A DNA stretch of 64,000 nucleotides from Pseudobutyrivibrio ruminis (GCA_015057315.1 SVER01000007.1:47896-111895); one strand, 5' to 3'. Shown: positions 35,634 through 45,766, counted from the first letter of the stretch. Numbers and translations: made by a program. The notes: generated from the letters alone by a model not told the origin.

Positions 35634-37112
35634 ATGGACAATTCAAATTTAGGCATGGCAAGTGGTAATGTTCAATATCGTAAGGCCAAGCTATGGCAAA
35701 TCATATGTATTGCTTTTAATGGTTTTAATGGCATGGCAGTATATTTCTTAATAGGCTTAGCCAGCTATTCTGCAAGCATTGGTTATGGGATTGCAACTCT
35801 GATAGTGGGCGGCCTTCTTACATTTACAAGAATTTTTGATGCTATAACAGATCCACTTTTAGCATTTTTGTATGATAGAGTTAATACTCCATTTGGAAAG
35901 GTACGTCCACTTATTTTAGGTGGTTGGTTGATTCAGTCCTTGGGCTTACTTTGCATGTTCAACTTTTTCTCAAGCAAAGGACATGGTGTAGCTGTATTTT
36001 TGATTTTCTACATGATATATGTTATTGGCTATACTTTGGTTAACATGACGGCTCAGACCCTTCCTGCACTTTTAACTAATGACCCAAGACAAAGACCTAC
36101 TGTAGGTGTTTGGCAGACTATATTCAATTATTTAACACCAATGATCTTAAATATTGTTGTTTATAGTGTGATAATGCCAGCCATGGGAGGCAACTTTAGC
36201 CAGGAATTTTTAAATGTGGTTACCTGGGTATGTGTAATAATTTCCTTTGTCGGAGTATGCATAGTATGTATAGGCGTATCTGAATATGATAAAATGGAAA
36301 ATTTTGAAGGCTTGGCAAAAAAAGAGCGTTTGAAATTTAAGGATATGCTCAATGTTTTAAAGAACAATAAGCCTTTGCAGTGCTATATTGCATCGAATGC
36401 ATCAGATAAAATTGCTCAACAGGCAAGCTCAGCTTCCATTGTTGGCACTATGTTAAACGGTATCATAATCGGAAATATGGGACTTGCTACAATTCTCAGT
36501 ATGATAGGTATGCTCCCATCCATACTTTTTGCAGCTTATGGTGCAAAATATGCAGGTAAGCATGGTCACATGGAGTCAATTGTTACATGGTCTAGAAATT
36601 GTATATTTGCAAACCTGGGCATATGCCTATTCTTTGTTATCACTAGATTTACTGTTGGAACACATTCTATTGCAAGTATGGGAATAACACTTATTTTATA
36701 TGTATTATTTACATTTATATGCAATGGTTTTTCAATGTGTGTAACTACAGCAAACACAGGCTTTATGGCAGATGTAATTGACTATGAGCTTGATAGAAGT
36801 GGCAAATATGTCCCAGCTGTTGTGGCAGGTACATACAGCTTTGTAGACAAGATTGTTTCATCATTTTCAGCTGCAATTGCTACAGCTGCAGTAGCGCTGG
36901 TTGGTTACACAACTACAATGCCACAGCCAGGGGATCCAATGACACCAGGAGTATTTTGGATGACATTATGTCTTCGATATGGATTGGCAATTTGCGGATG
37001 GATAATTACACTTATAGCTATGAGTTTTTGTAAGCTAACAAGAAGTGAAATGGTAAATGTTCAGTGCCGTATCGCTGAAAAGAAGGAAGCATTAAAACAA
37101 GAAGCAGTTTAG
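35634..37112 (+). CDS. GPH-type sugar symporter (MFS)
   Basis: A 492-aa membrane protein with about twelve helices, of the glycoside-pentoside-hexuronide (MelB-like) family. Visible are the helix-2/loop segment ITDPLLAFLYDRVNTPFGKVRP and the later GFMADVIDYELDRSGKYVP, both typical GPH motifs. It imports a sugar or short oligosaccharide with a cation. ATG 35634 has AAAGGGG; the longer frame from 35568 reads through the promoter region. It leads the operon GPH-GH43-GH2-GH1-GH106-like, all closely spaced, and is therefore the likely uptake route for their substrate. Confidence 0.93.
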   Translation: MDNSNLGMASGNVQYRKAKLWQIICIAFNGFNGMAVYFLIGLASYSASIGYGIATLIVGGLLTFTRIFDAITDPLLAFLYDRVNTPFGKVRPLILGGWLIQSLGLLCMFNFFSSKGHGVAVFLIFYMIYVIGYTLVNMTAQTLPALLTNDPRQRPTVGVWQTIFNYLTPMILNIVVYSVIMPAMGGNFSQEFLNVVTWVCVIISFVGVCIVCIGVSEYDKMENFEGLAKKERLKFKDMLNVLKNNKPLQCYIASNASDKIAQQASSASIVGTMLNGIIIGNMGLATILSMIGMLPSILFAAYGAKYAGKHGHMESIVTWSRNCIFANLGICLFFVITRFTVGTHSIASMGITLILYVLFTFICNGFSMCVTTANTGFMADVIDYELDRSGKYVPAVVAGTYSFVDKIVSSFSAAIATAAVALVGYTTTMPQPGDPMTPGVFWMTLCLRYGLAICGWIITLIAMSFCKLTRSEMVNVQCRIAEKKEALKQEAV

Positions 37113-37120
37113 GAGGCAAA

Positions 37121-38938
37121 ATGAAAAAATACGTATGTAATCCAGTAAATATTAATTACCGTTATCAATTTAATATGGATCAAAGGAACGGCGGAAAGCT
37201 ACAGATATGTAGGGAAGCAGCTGACCCTTCTATGATTCTATTCAAGGGTAGATATTATATATTTGCATCTATGACACTTGGAGTTTGGGTATCAGATGAT
37301 TTGGCTCATTGGGAAAATCACAAATTACCACAGGAGCTACCACTTTATGACTATGCTCCTGACGTAAGGGTGCTAGGGGATTATGTATATTTTTGCGCAT
37401 CTAAACGTGATGAAAATTGCGATAGGTATAGAACAAAAGACATCTTAAATGGACCATACGAGAAAATCGAAGGCAATTTCCCTTATTGGGATCCTAATTT
37501 GTTTATCGATGATGATAATAGGATTTATTTCTATTGGGGATGCTCTAATATGACTCCTATCTATGGTTGTGAACTGGATCCAGTCACTATGAATCCAAAG
37601 GGGGAAAAGGTAGAGCTGATTTTAGGACACCCTGCCGAGTACGGGTTTGAAAGAATTGGCGAAGATAACTCTCTTCTTCCAGCAAGTGAAGAAGAGATAG
37701 AAAATGCATATCAAAATTTCTTTAAATCCAAAGGCCAAAGTGAGGATAGTGTACCTGAGCAACTAAGGCCATTCATTAGAGGTATGTTTTCAAGAAAACC
37801 ATACATAGAAGGTGCTTGGATGGATAAGCATAATGGAAAATACTATTTGCAATATGCATTTGCCGGCACTCAATACAACACCTATGGTGACGGTGTCTAT
37901 GTGTCTGACAATCCTCTGGGACCATTCTCTCTTGCTGATAACGCTCCTTATTCCTACAATCCAGGGGGATTTTTGCCAGGAGCAGGCCATGGTTCAACAA
38001 TGACTGATAAAAGCGGTAATGTTTGGCATACTGCAACTATGCGTATCAGTGTTAACCATGATTTTGAAAGAAGAGTGGGAATATGGCCAGCTGGTTTTGA
38101 TGAGTATGGAGAACTGGTTTGCAATCAACGATATGGAGATTGGCCTTACGAAATCTGTGAGGGCAAACAGGATATCTGGAAAGCTCCAGAATGGATGCTT
38201 TTAAGCAGTGGAAAAGCTGCCTCAGCTAGTAGCTTTGCAGCTGGATTTGAACCACAAAAAGCAATCGAGGAGAATGTTCAAACCTTTTGGAGACCATCAA
38301 CCTCTAGCAAGGAGGAGTGGCTCACAGTAGACCTAATGGATGTTTATGATGTTCATGGTATTCAAATAAATTTTGGTGACTATGACATTAATATAGAATG
38401 TCCTGGTGAAATCAGAGGCACTACACAGGCTAGGTATATCGAAGAAAGAGATTTGGTTACCAGATGGAAGCTAGAAGGTTCACAAGACGGCATTCAGTGG
38501 GAAGTGCTTTCAGATAAAACTAACGTAAATACGGATTTATCACATGATTTTGTATTAATAGATTCTGGAAAACAACTTAGGTACATAAGACTATCTAATA
38601 TGGAGGTGCCTTATGGACAAGTGCCTGTAGTATCCGGGTTAAGAGTGTTTGGTTTAGGTGCTGGAAGTCTTCCAGACAAGCCTACATTTAAGGCAAAGAG
38701 AACATCAGATTTGGATATGGAAGTGCAAATAGCAGAAGATGGTGCAACAGGTCATTTGATACTTTGGGGTTCGTCACAGGATAAGCTTTATCATAGCTGT
38801 ATAGTCTATGGTAATGAGGCAGTTTTGGATAGTAAAAGAATTGGAGCCTTAGTAAAAGGCAGAAATTACTGTGTTCGAGTAGATGCATTTAATGAAAATG
38901 GAATTACAGAAGGAACTACAGCTAATTTAAAAAGCTAA
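37121..38938 (+). CDS. GH43-type glycosidase with C-terminal F5/8C and fibronectin-like regions
   Basis: A 605-aa protein without a signal peptide, so cytoplasmic. Residues 25-350 form a five-bladed GH43-type propeller with the three expected acids: Asp35 in AADPSMI, Asp124 in YWDPNLF and Glu230 in EGAWMDK. Residues 365-515 resemble a discoidin/F5-8C carbohydrate-binding domain (KAASASSFAAGFEPQKAIEE type start), and the last 90 residues are fibronectin III-like. GH43 members are mostly beta-xylosidases, alpha-arabinofuranosidases or galactosidases. It starts 8 bp after the transporter gene. The exact substrate cannot be read from the sequence. Confidence 0.88.
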   Translation: MKKYVCNPVNINYRYQFNMDQRNGGKLQICREAADPSMILFKGRYYIFASMTLGVWVSDDLAHWENHKLPQELPLYDYAPDVRVLGDYVYFCASKRDENCDRYRTKDILNGPYEKIEGNFPYWDPNLFIDDDNRIYFYWGCSNMTPIYGCELDPVTMNPKGEKVELILGHPAEYGFERIGEDNSLLPASEEEIENAYQNFFKSKGQSEDSVPEQLRPFIRGMFSRKPYIEGAWMDKHNGKYYLQYAFAGTQYNTYGDGVYVSDNPLGPFSLADNAPYSYNPGGFLPGAGHGSTMTDKSGNVWHTATMRISVNHDFERRVGIWPAGFDEYGELVCNQRYGDWPYEICEGKQDIWKAPEWMLLSSGKAASASSFAAGFEPQKAIEENVQTFWRPSTSSKEEWLTVDLMDVYDVHGIQINFGDYDINIECPGEIRGTTQARYIEERDLVTRWKLEGSQDGIQWEVLSDKTNVNTDLSHDFVLIDSGKQLRYIRLSNMEVPYGQVPVVSGLRVFGLGAGSLPDKPTFKAKRTSDLDMEVQIAEDGATGHLILWGSSQDKLYHSCIVYGNEAVLDSKRIGALVKGRNYCVRVDAFNENGITEGTTANLKS

Positions 38939-38950
38939 AGGGGAATGTAA

Positions 38951-41158
38951 ATGAGAAACGAATACTTATTAAATGATAATTGGTCATTCATAAAAGAAGG
39001 AAAGGAAGAAAAGATAAATCTTCCTCATACTTGGAATTCTGTGGACGGACAGACTGGACCAGAACAGTATTATAGAGGAATTTGTACCTACATCAAAGAA
39101 TTCGATAGACCACTGGTGGAGTCTAATCAGAGATGCTATATAGAATTTCGAGGTGTTAATTCTTCCTGCAAGGTATATTTGAACGGACAGGAAGTGGTTT
39201 CACATGATGGTGGATATTCTACTTTCAGGGCAGATTTAACAGATTATCTTGCTAACAAAAATGAATTAAAGGTTTATGTATCTAATGAACCTAATGATAA
39301 GGTATATCCTCAAAGGGCAGATTTCACATTCTACGGTGGAATATACAGAGATGTGTATTTGGTGATAGTTGATGAGAGCCATTTTGATTTGGATTATTTC
39401 GGAGGAAATGGACTTTATATAACACCAGTGCTAAAGGATGGTAAAGCTGAGGTAGAGTTCAAAGCTTATGTAACAGGCGCTGGTGATAAAGTTGTAGTAT
39501 CTGTAGATGGAGTTGGAGAGCAAGAACTAACAATTACCGAGGAGGCTGGAAAAAGGGTAGCTAAAGGCTGCATAACAATTGAAAATCCCCATCGTTGGGA
39601 TGGCTTGAAGGACCCATATCTATATAAGGTAGTGGCAACACTTGTTGCTGACGGCGCTGAGGTAGACCGTATATACGATAAATTTGGAGTTAGAGAATTC
39701 CATGTTGACCCAGAAAAGGGCTTCTTCTTAAATGGCAGAAGCTATCCACTTCACGGCGTATCACGTCATCAGGATAGAGCTGGTGTTGGAAATGCTCTTA
39801 CAAAGGAAATGCATGCTGAGGATATGGATTTAATCCTTTCTATGGGAGCTAATTCTATTAGGCTTGCACACTATCAGCACGATCAGTATTTCTACGATTT
39901 GTGTGATGAAAAGGGTATTATCGCATGGGCTGAGATTCCTTACATAACTGTCCATATGGATACAGGTAGAGAAAACACAATCTCTCAGATGAAGGAGCTT
40001 ATAACACAAAACTATAATCATGCATCAATTATCTGCTGGGCCCTCTCTAATGAAATTACTTTGCAGGGTGTTACAGATGATTTGATGGAAAACCACAGAA
40101 TACTAAATGATCTGGTTCACGAAATGGATCCTAACAGATATTCAGCAATGGCTAATCTGTTTTTGTTGGAGCCAGATTCTCCGCTTGTTACATTGCCAGA
40201 TATTAGGGGCTATAACCTATACTATGGCTGGTATGTAGGGGATGTAGAGGATAATGACAAATGGTTTGATGATTTCCACAGTGAGCATCCTGAGGTTGCC
40301 ATTGGACTTACAGAGTATGGTGCTGACTCCGTAATTACGTTACAATCACCAAAGCCTGAAAAGGGCGATTATACAGAAAGTTATCAGGCTATTTATCATG
40401 AGCATATGCTGGAAATGTTTTCAAAGCGCCCTTATATTTGGGGTACCTATCTTTGGAATATGTTTGAATTTGCAGCAGCTGGACGTGATGAGGCAGGTGA
40501 CCCAGGCAAGAACCATAAGGGTGTAATCACCTTTGATAGAAAGCAGAAAAAGGATGCTTACTATATCTACAAGGCCTGGTGGACCGATGAGCCATTTGTA
40601 CACCTTTGCGGAAGAAGATATCACGACAGAGTGGAGGAAGAAACTGAAATCAAGGTATATAGCAATCAAAAAACGGTAACCCTTTTTGTTGATGATGTAG
40701 AAATAGGAACCCTCACTGGCGAGCATGTATTTAAGTTTAACGTAAAGCTAACTGGGGTTCACAGGATAAAGGCTGTCTCTGGAAATCAGAGTGATGAAAT
40801 GGAAATTGCAAAGGTTTCTGAGCCAAATCCTAGTTACTTTGCATCCGTAGATGAGGTACGCAATTGGTTTGATGCACCAAAGGATGAGTTTGAGGCTCCA
40901 GAGGGGTATTTCTCAATCAACAATACCATGGGTGAGATAGGCTCAAACCCTGCTGGTAAGGCTATTCTAGACAAAATGATGGCTGCTATGGCTTCAAAGA
41001 CTGCTGGCGGAATGGGGGACGGAGTTGAGCTCTCACCATCAATGCAGGCAATGATTGCGCGCCAGCCATTAAAGAAGCTTCTTACTCAAGGTGGCATGGA
41101 CCTTAACAGCGACCAGGTCCGTGGTTTCAACGCAGCGTTAAACCAAATAAAAATGTAG
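38951..41158 (+). CDS. GH2 family glycosidase (beta-galactosidase-like)
   Basis: A 735-aa cytoplasmic enzyme with the GH2 order: jelly-roll sugar-binding domain (about 1-160), immunoglobulin-like domain (165-255) and TIM barrel (256-560). The acid/base is Glu368 in CWALSNEI and the nucleophile Glu455 in GLTEYGAD. The segment LHGVSRHQD and SIRLAHYQHD are typical of beta-galactosidases, though beta-mannosidase or glucuronidase activity is not excluded. A Met- and Ala-rich helical tail of about 100 residues (from about 630) follows the domain-4-like region and is not part of the classic fold. The gene starts 12 bp after the GH43 gene. Confidence 0.92.
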   Translation: MRNEYLLNDNWSFIKEGKEEKINLPHTWNSVDGQTGPEQYYRGICTYIKEFDRPLVESNQRCYIEFRGVNSSCKVYLNGQEVVSHDGGYSTFRADLTDYLANKNELKVYVSNEPNDKVYPQRADFTFYGGIYRDVYLVIVDESHFDLDYFGGNGLYITPVLKDGKAEVEFKAYVTGAGDKVVVSVDGVGEQELTITEEAGKRVAKGCITIENPHRWDGLKDPYLYKVVATLVADGAEVDRIYDKFGVREFHVDPEKGFFLNGRSYPLHGVSRHQDRAGVGNALTKEMHAEDMDLILSMGANSIRLAHYQHDQYFYDLCDEKGIIAWAEIPYITVHMDTGRENTISQMKELITQNYNHASIICWALSNEITLQGVTDDLMENHRILNDLVHEMDPNRYSAMANLFLLEPDSPLVTLPDIRGYNLYYGWYVGDVEDNDKWFDDFHSEHPEVAIGLTEYGADSVITLQSPKPEKGDYTESYQAIYHEHMLEMFSKRPYIWGTYLWNMFEFAAAGRDEAGDPGKNHKGVITFDRKQKKDAYYIYKAWWTDEPFVHLCGRRYHDRVEEETEIKVYSNQKTVTLFVDDVEIGTLTGEHVFKFNVKLTGVHRIKAVSGNQSDEMEIAKVSEPNPSYFASVDEVRNWFDAPKDEFEAPEGYFSINNTMGEIGSNPAGKAILDKMMAAMASKTAGGMGDGVELSPSMQAMIARQPLKKLLTQGGMDLNSDQVRGFNAALNQIKM

Positions 41159-41186
41159 CTACGAGGCTACGAACTAGGAGGTTAGA

Positions 41187-42488
41187 ATGAAATTTGATGA
41201 TAATTTTATGCTGGGAGCATCCACAGCAGCCCATCAGGTAGAGGGCAACAATGTAAATTCCGATTATTGGATTATGGAGAATATGGAGAATTCTCAGTTT
41301 GTGGAACCATCAAAGGATGCGGTGGATCATTATCGTAAATACGAAGAAGATATAAAGATGCTTGCTGATGCAGGGCTGAATACATATAGGTTTTCTGTGG
41401 AGTGGGCAAGAATTGAGCCTGAACAGGGATGTTTTGATGAGCAGGAAATTGAGCATTATCGAAAGGTGATTAAGTGCTGCAGAGATAATGGGGTGGAGCC
41501 TATAATTACTCTTATGCATTTTACATCTCCAGCGTGGCTTATAAAGCTTGGCGGCTGGGATAATGAAAAGGTGATAGAGCTTTTTGCAAATTATGCTAAG
41601 TATGTAGCAGAGCAGTTGGGTTCAGAAATAAATTATATTTGCACAATCAATGAGGCAAATATGCGCCTGCAGATTGGTGCGCTGATGGAGCGCTTTAAGA
41701 AGCAAATGATGGCAAAAATGGCTGGGAATAATGAATCAGCCGATAATGCTTCCATGGAAGGTCAGGTTCAGGTAGGTCTTAATCTTGAAAATCCGATGGA
41801 AAAGATGAAAAAGATTGCAGAGGAAAATGTAAAAGCATTTGGCACACCAGAACCACATACTTTTGTTTCTGCAACAGATGAAAATGGAGATATGATTGTT
41901 ATCAAGGCCCATCAGGCTGCAAAGGCAGCAATCAAAGCAGTCAATCCTGATATCAAGGTGGGAATCACATTATCACTTCACGATTGCCAATGGACCACCG
42001 GTGGAGAGGCTAACGCACGTAAGGAGTGGAATGAAGAGTTTGCTCATTATATAGAGTATATAAAGGATGATGATTTCTTTGGTCTTCAGAATTACACAAG
42101 GACAATTTATGGGCCTAATGGAATTGTGCCAGTGCCTGAGGGAACACCTATGACACTTATGGATTATGAGGTTTATCCAGAAGCATTAGAGCATGTCATT
42201 AGAAGAGTAAACAAGGAAATGCCAGGTGTGGATATTATTGTTACAGAAAACGGTATTGCCACAGCAGATGATAAGCAGCGTGTAGAATTTATAGACACAG
42301 CCTTAGCTGGTGTTCAAAAATGCATAAATGATGGCATCCCTGTAAAGGGCTACTGTCACTGGTCTTTAATGGATAATTTTGAGTGGCAAAAGGGCTATGC
42401 CTTGACCTTTGGACTATGTGCAGTTGATAGGACTACACAAACCAGAATACCAAAGCCAAGTCTTAAGCATTTAGGCAGTTATATTTGA
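41187..42488 (+). CDS. GH1 family beta-glycosidase with a Met-rich insertion
   Basis: A 433-aa cytoplasmic TIM-barrel enzyme. The N-terminal GASTAAHQVEG, acid/base Glu156 in CTINEANM and nucleophile Glu354 in IIVTENGI identify GH1, with SLMDNFEW near the end. Between the acid/base motif and the next barrel strand there is an unusual helical insert of about 60 residues (about 165-225), rich in Met and Lys (ERFKKQMMAKMAG and following). GH1 enzymes release glucose, galactose or related sugars from beta-linked oligosaccharides. The ribosome site is AGGAGG. It is 28 bp after the GH2 gene and belongs to the same operon. Confidence 0.93.
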   Translation: MKFDDNFMLGASTAAHQVEGNNVNSDYWIMENMENSQFVEPSKDAVDHYRKYEEDIKMLADAGLNTYRFSVEWARIEPEQGCFDEQEIEHYRKVIKCCRDNGVEPIITLMHFTSPAWLIKLGGWDNEKVIELFANYAKYVAEQLGSEINYICTINEANMRLQIGALMERFKKQMMAKMAGNNESADNASMEGQVQVGLNLENPMEKMKKIAEENVKAFGTPEPHTFVSATDENGDMIVIKAHQAAKAAIKAVNPDIKVGITLSLHDCQWTTGGEANARKEWNEEFAHYIEYIKDDDFFGLQNYTRTIYGPNGIVPVPEGTPMTLMDYEVYPEALEHVIRRVNKEMPGVDIIVTENGIATADDKQRVEFIDTALAGVQKCINDGIPVKGYCHWSLMDNFEWQKGYALTFGLCAVDRTTQTRIPKPSLKHLGSYI

Positions 42489-42586
42489 AGTTTGGTCAAT
42501 ATATATGTTAAGTTTCGAGATTATTATTTGTTATGTTACTGGCTAAAATATAGATAGTAACAGTATTTGATAATTAGGAGGATACT

Positions 42587-45277
42587 ATGTCAAAGATAAT
42601 TGAGAACATTATTAATGATAAGCACGACAATTATATTTTGCCATTTTTCTGGCAGCATGGAGAAGACGAGGCTACTCTTCGAGAATATATGAAGGCGATT
42701 AATGAGGCCAACATTGGGGCTGTATGCGTAGAGAGTCGTCCCCATCCAGATTTCTGTGGTGAAAAATGGTGGCAGGATATGGATGTTATCCTTGAGGAAG
42801 CCAAAAACAGAAACATGAAGGTTTGGATTTTAGATGATAGCCATTTTCCAACAGGGTTTGCCAATGGTGCAATGGCAAAAGAGCCAATTTCAAAGGCTAG
42901 AAGAAGCATCTGCTGTGAAAAAATTGAGCTTAAAGCAGGTGAAACTCTAGAGCTTAATCAGGCAGAGTTGATTCATCCTCTACAGCGTGAGCTTACTGAA
43001 ATGGAAAAAACAATCGGACAGATGACAGGACGTATGCCAGAGGTAAAGCCACAGGAGAAATTTGAGGATGATGCTCTTGTAGGAATCAGCGTGACAAATT
43101 CAGCTGGTGTCACAAAGGATTTGCAGGCACTAATTGATGCTCAGGGAAATTTGAAATATACCGCTGAGGAGGATTGCTTTATATACAAAATGAACACCAC
43201 TAGAAACCGTGGCTCCCATCCAGATTATATAAACATGGTGGATGAGGCTTCTGTTAGGGTATTAATAGACACAGTATATGAGAAGCATTTAGAGCACTAC
43301 AAGGATTATTTTGGAAATGTAATCGAAGGCTTTTTCTCAGATGAGCCTGAGCTTGGAAATGGTCACTTGTATGAACTTCACCATGAAATGGGTATAGGCT
43401 TTGATATGGACTATCCATGGTCTGCAGAATTAGAGCATGATTTACGAGCTGAGCTTGGAGAAGATTTTGCTACAAAGCTTCCTTTGATTTGGGAGACTAC
43501 AGGTGATGAGGCAAAGAGGGCTGCCGCAAGACTTGTTTATATGGATAAGCTTACAAGACTTATTGAGAAAAATTTCTCATACCAAGTGGGAAATTGGTGT
43601 AGAGATCATGGTGTGAAATATATAGGACACATTATTGAGGATAATGGTCAGCACTGTAGGACAGGCTCTACCCTTGGACATTATTTTAGAGCATTGAAAG
43701 GACAGGATTGGGCTGGTATCGATGATATTGGTGGACAAGTTTATCCTATGGGAGAAAATGACAATTTTGATAGAGGCGTTTTCCAGGTCAGAAACGGAAA
43801 TTTCTATCACTTCCTTTTAGGTAAGCTGGCAAGCTCTTTGGCTGCTCTTGATTCAAAGAAGCAAGGCAATGCCATGTGTGAAATTTTTGGAGCATATGGT
43901 TGGGATGAAGGTCTTAGATTAGAAAAGTATTTGGCAGATCATTTCATGGTAAGAGGTGTAAACCATTACGTTCCACATGCATTTAGTGCGAAGCCATTCC
44001 CTGACCCAGACTGTCCACCACATTTCTATGCCCATGGACATAATCCGGAATACAAGGCATTTGGGGAGCTTATGAAGTACATGAATCGTACATGTGAGCT
44101 TATTTCAGGGGGCCGACATATAGCTCCAGTTGCTGTTATGTATCATGGAGAAGCTGAATGGGCTGGAAAATGTTTGGCAGACGAGCTTGTTACAAGAAAT
44201 CTGGCAGAGCATCAAATTGAATTTGATATTGTACCTCAGGATGTATTTGTAGAAAGAGAAGATTATAAAACAAGTATTTCAAATGGCACTTTAACGGTTG
44301 GAAGTCAAGTATACAAGGCAGTTGTAATCCCTTATGCTCAGTTTATTAGTGACAGCTTCGCAAATGGAATAAAGGAACTTATTGCTGCAGGAGTCAGAGT
44401 TTATTTTGTAGATGGCAAGCCAGAAGCTGTAATTGACAGTCAGATTACTACAGATGATTTGGCTGCAGAGACTATTAAGGTAGATGCTGTTGCCACAACT
44501 CTTTCAGATATAGTAGACGTAACAATTACTCCAGAAAATTCGTATATACGATACTACCATTATCTAAAGGATGATACAAATCTTTACATGGTTGTAAATG
44601 AAGGGGACAAGGAATACACTGGCAAAATTACTATTTCAGGGGATTATTCTGAGATAAAGGGTAAGGAAGTATTTGCTTTTGAGGCATGGAATAACAGCAT
44701 ATACAAAACAGATATAGTAGATGGCATAGGCAATATCAATCTTAAGCCTAGTGAGAGCAGAATATTTGTAATCCCTAAAGATGAAGCAGATGCTCGCTTG
44801 TTAGATTCTAAGGCTGTGGCTGAAATTCAGATTCCAGCTGATAAAAAGCTTATTCAGCCAAATGGAAATTGGACTAGAAGTATAGTCAAAAGCATCAATT
44901 ATCCAAACTTCTCAGAGCAAGTTGAGGTAAGTCTCCCTGATGATTACGCAAAGGTTGATGCAGATTTTTCAGGCTGGTTTAGATATGAGAACTCCTTTAC
45001 AGCTACAGAGAAAGGCAAATATGTTGTTGAAATTACAGATGCCTTTGAGGTGGTTGACCTTTATATAAATAGCACCAAGCTACAGACTAAAATTTTTGCA
45101 CCATTTGTGTTTGACATTTCCAAGTATGTCAAGGATGGTGAAAACAATATCCGCATAGAGGTTGCTACAACACTTGAGCGTGAAATGCTAAAGGTACCAG
45201 ATAGGTTTGGACGCCCAAAGCCAGAGCCAAAATACGGAAGTGGTATAACTGGCGAAGTGAAGATTTATAATTTTTAG
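42587..45277 (+). CDS. GH106-like glycoside hydrolase with jelly-roll domain
   Basis: An 896-aa protein without a signal peptide. The N-terminal region (WWQDMDVILEEAKNRNMKVWI and LDDSHFPTGFANGAM) and a later FFSDEPELGNGH with a likely catalytic Glu, then HIIEDNGQHC, resemble the GH106 alpha-L-rhamnosidase-type barrel. The C-terminal 130 residues look like a GH2-type sugar-binding jelly roll (FSGWFRYENSFTA onward). Clostridial relatives are annotated only as glycosyl hydrolases, so the activity is uncertain; rhamnosidase action on pectin-type side chains is the leading guess. The gene is the last of the glycan operon, 98 bp after GH1, with its own AGGAGG ribosome site. Confidence 0.75.
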   Translation: MSKIIENIINDKHDNYILPFFWQHGEDEATLREYMKAINEANIGAVCVESRPHPDFCGEKWWQDMDVILEEAKNRNMKVWILDDSHFPTGFANGAMAKEPISKARRSICCEKIELKAGETLELNQAELIHPLQRELTEMEKTIGQMTGRMPEVKPQEKFEDDALVGISVTNSAGVTKDLQALIDAQGNLKYTAEEDCFIYKMNTTRNRGSHPDYINMVDEASVRVLIDTVYEKHLEHYKDYFGNVIEGFFSDEPELGNGHLYELHHEMGIGFDMDYPWSAELEHDLRAELGEDFATKLPLIWETTGDEAKRAAARLVYMDKLTRLIEKNFSYQVGNWCRDHGVKYIGHIIEDNGQHCRTGSTLGHYFRALKGQDWAGIDDIGGQVYPMGENDNFDRGVFQVRNGNFYHFLLGKLASSLAALDSKKQGNAMCEIFGAYGWDEGLRLEKYLADHFMVRGVNHYVPHAFSAKPFPDPDCPPHFYAHGHNPEYKAFGELMKYMNRTCELISGGRHIAPVAVMYHGEAEWAGKCLADELVTRNLAEHQIEFDIVPQDVFVEREDYKTSISNGTLTVGSQVYKAVVIPYAQFISDSFANGIKELIAAGVRVYFVDGKPEAVIDSQITTDDLAAETIKVDAVATTLSDIVDVTITPENSYIRYYHYLKDDTNLYMVVNEGDKEYTGKITISGDYSEIKGKEVFAFEAWNNSIYKTDIVDGIGNINLKPSESRIFVIPKDEADARLLDSKAVAEIQIPADKKLIQPNGNWTRSIVKSINYPNFSEQVEVSLPDDYAKVDADFSGWFRYENSFTATEKGKYVVEITDAFEVVDLYINSTKLQTKIFAPFVFDISKYVKDGENNIRIEVATTLEREMLKVPDRFGRPKPEPKYGSGITGEVKIYNF

Positions 45278-45404
45278 GACAGATTGATTGGTAGAAAATA
45301 AAATAGCGAATTAGTGCACATCATAAGCAAAAATGTAACTATATATCTTATATATATTTTTGTAAATTGGCTATATCAGAAAAAAGGATAATAGAAATTA
45401 ACTC

Positions 45405-45433
45405 TTGCATTTTTGCCACGATTGTAGCATTAT
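45405..45433 (+). promoter_or_regulatory. Probable promoter of the thiamine operon
   Basis: TTGCAT (45405-45410), 17 bp, CATTAT (45428-45433), about 20 bp upstream of the TPP riboswitch. Moderate match to consensus. The region 45278-45404 is AT-rich with no gene. Confidence 0.5.
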
Positions 45434-45456
45434 AGTGAAGGAAATTTTATATTGAA

Positions 45457-45537
45457 ACGGGAGCTTGTAAACAGGCTGAGAGGAAGGTGTGACCTTCGAC
45501 CGAGAACCTGATTTGGATAATGCCAACGTAGGGACGC
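45457..45537 (+). ncRNA. TPP riboswitch (THI element)
   Basis: Conserved blocks are present in order: ACGGGAGCTTG, GCTGAGAGG, the variable P3-side hairpin AAGGTGTGACCTT, GACCGAGAACCTGAT, and GATAATGCCAACGTAGGGA. This is the standard thiamine pyrophosphate aptamer. It precedes a terminator and the complete thi operon, so TPP binding should cause early termination. Confidence 0.97.
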
Positions 45538-45556
45538 CGATTATTTGTATTATACG

Positions 45557-45596
45557 CGGAAGCTATTTGAGAAATCAGGTAGCTTCCGCTTTTATT
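45557..45596 (+). terminator. Riboswitch-controlled terminator
   Basis: Stem GCGGAAGCTA with TAGCTTCCGC (about 45561-45591) followed by TTTTATTTTG, 25 bp after the TPP aptamer. This is the likely expression platform. Confidence 0.88.
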
Positions 45597-45617
45597 TTGT
45601 TTCTATTCAGAGCAAAG

Positions 45618-45730
45618 TAAGATTTTATATAAAAAGATTGCTTGCAAGCTTTTTTATATTAAATCTTATTTTGCGAGATACATACATGAACAAAAGGAAA
45701 GCTGTGAAACAGCGATTTTGTGAATGTATG
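45618..45730 (+). other. Two further leader hairpins upstream of thiE
   Basis: Hairpin 1 pairs 45618-45636 with 45650-45668 (one mismatch) around GCTTGCAAGC and has a T-rich right arm. Hairpin 2 has CATACAT (45681-45687) with ATGTATG (45724-45730), ACAAAA with TTTTGT and AGCTGT with ACAGC. Both lie between the riboswitch terminator and the thiE ribosome site, and no gene explains them. Confidence 0.65.
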
Positions 45731-45766
45731 CTGAATAGAAACTATGAAACGTGTTTAGGAGGAATA

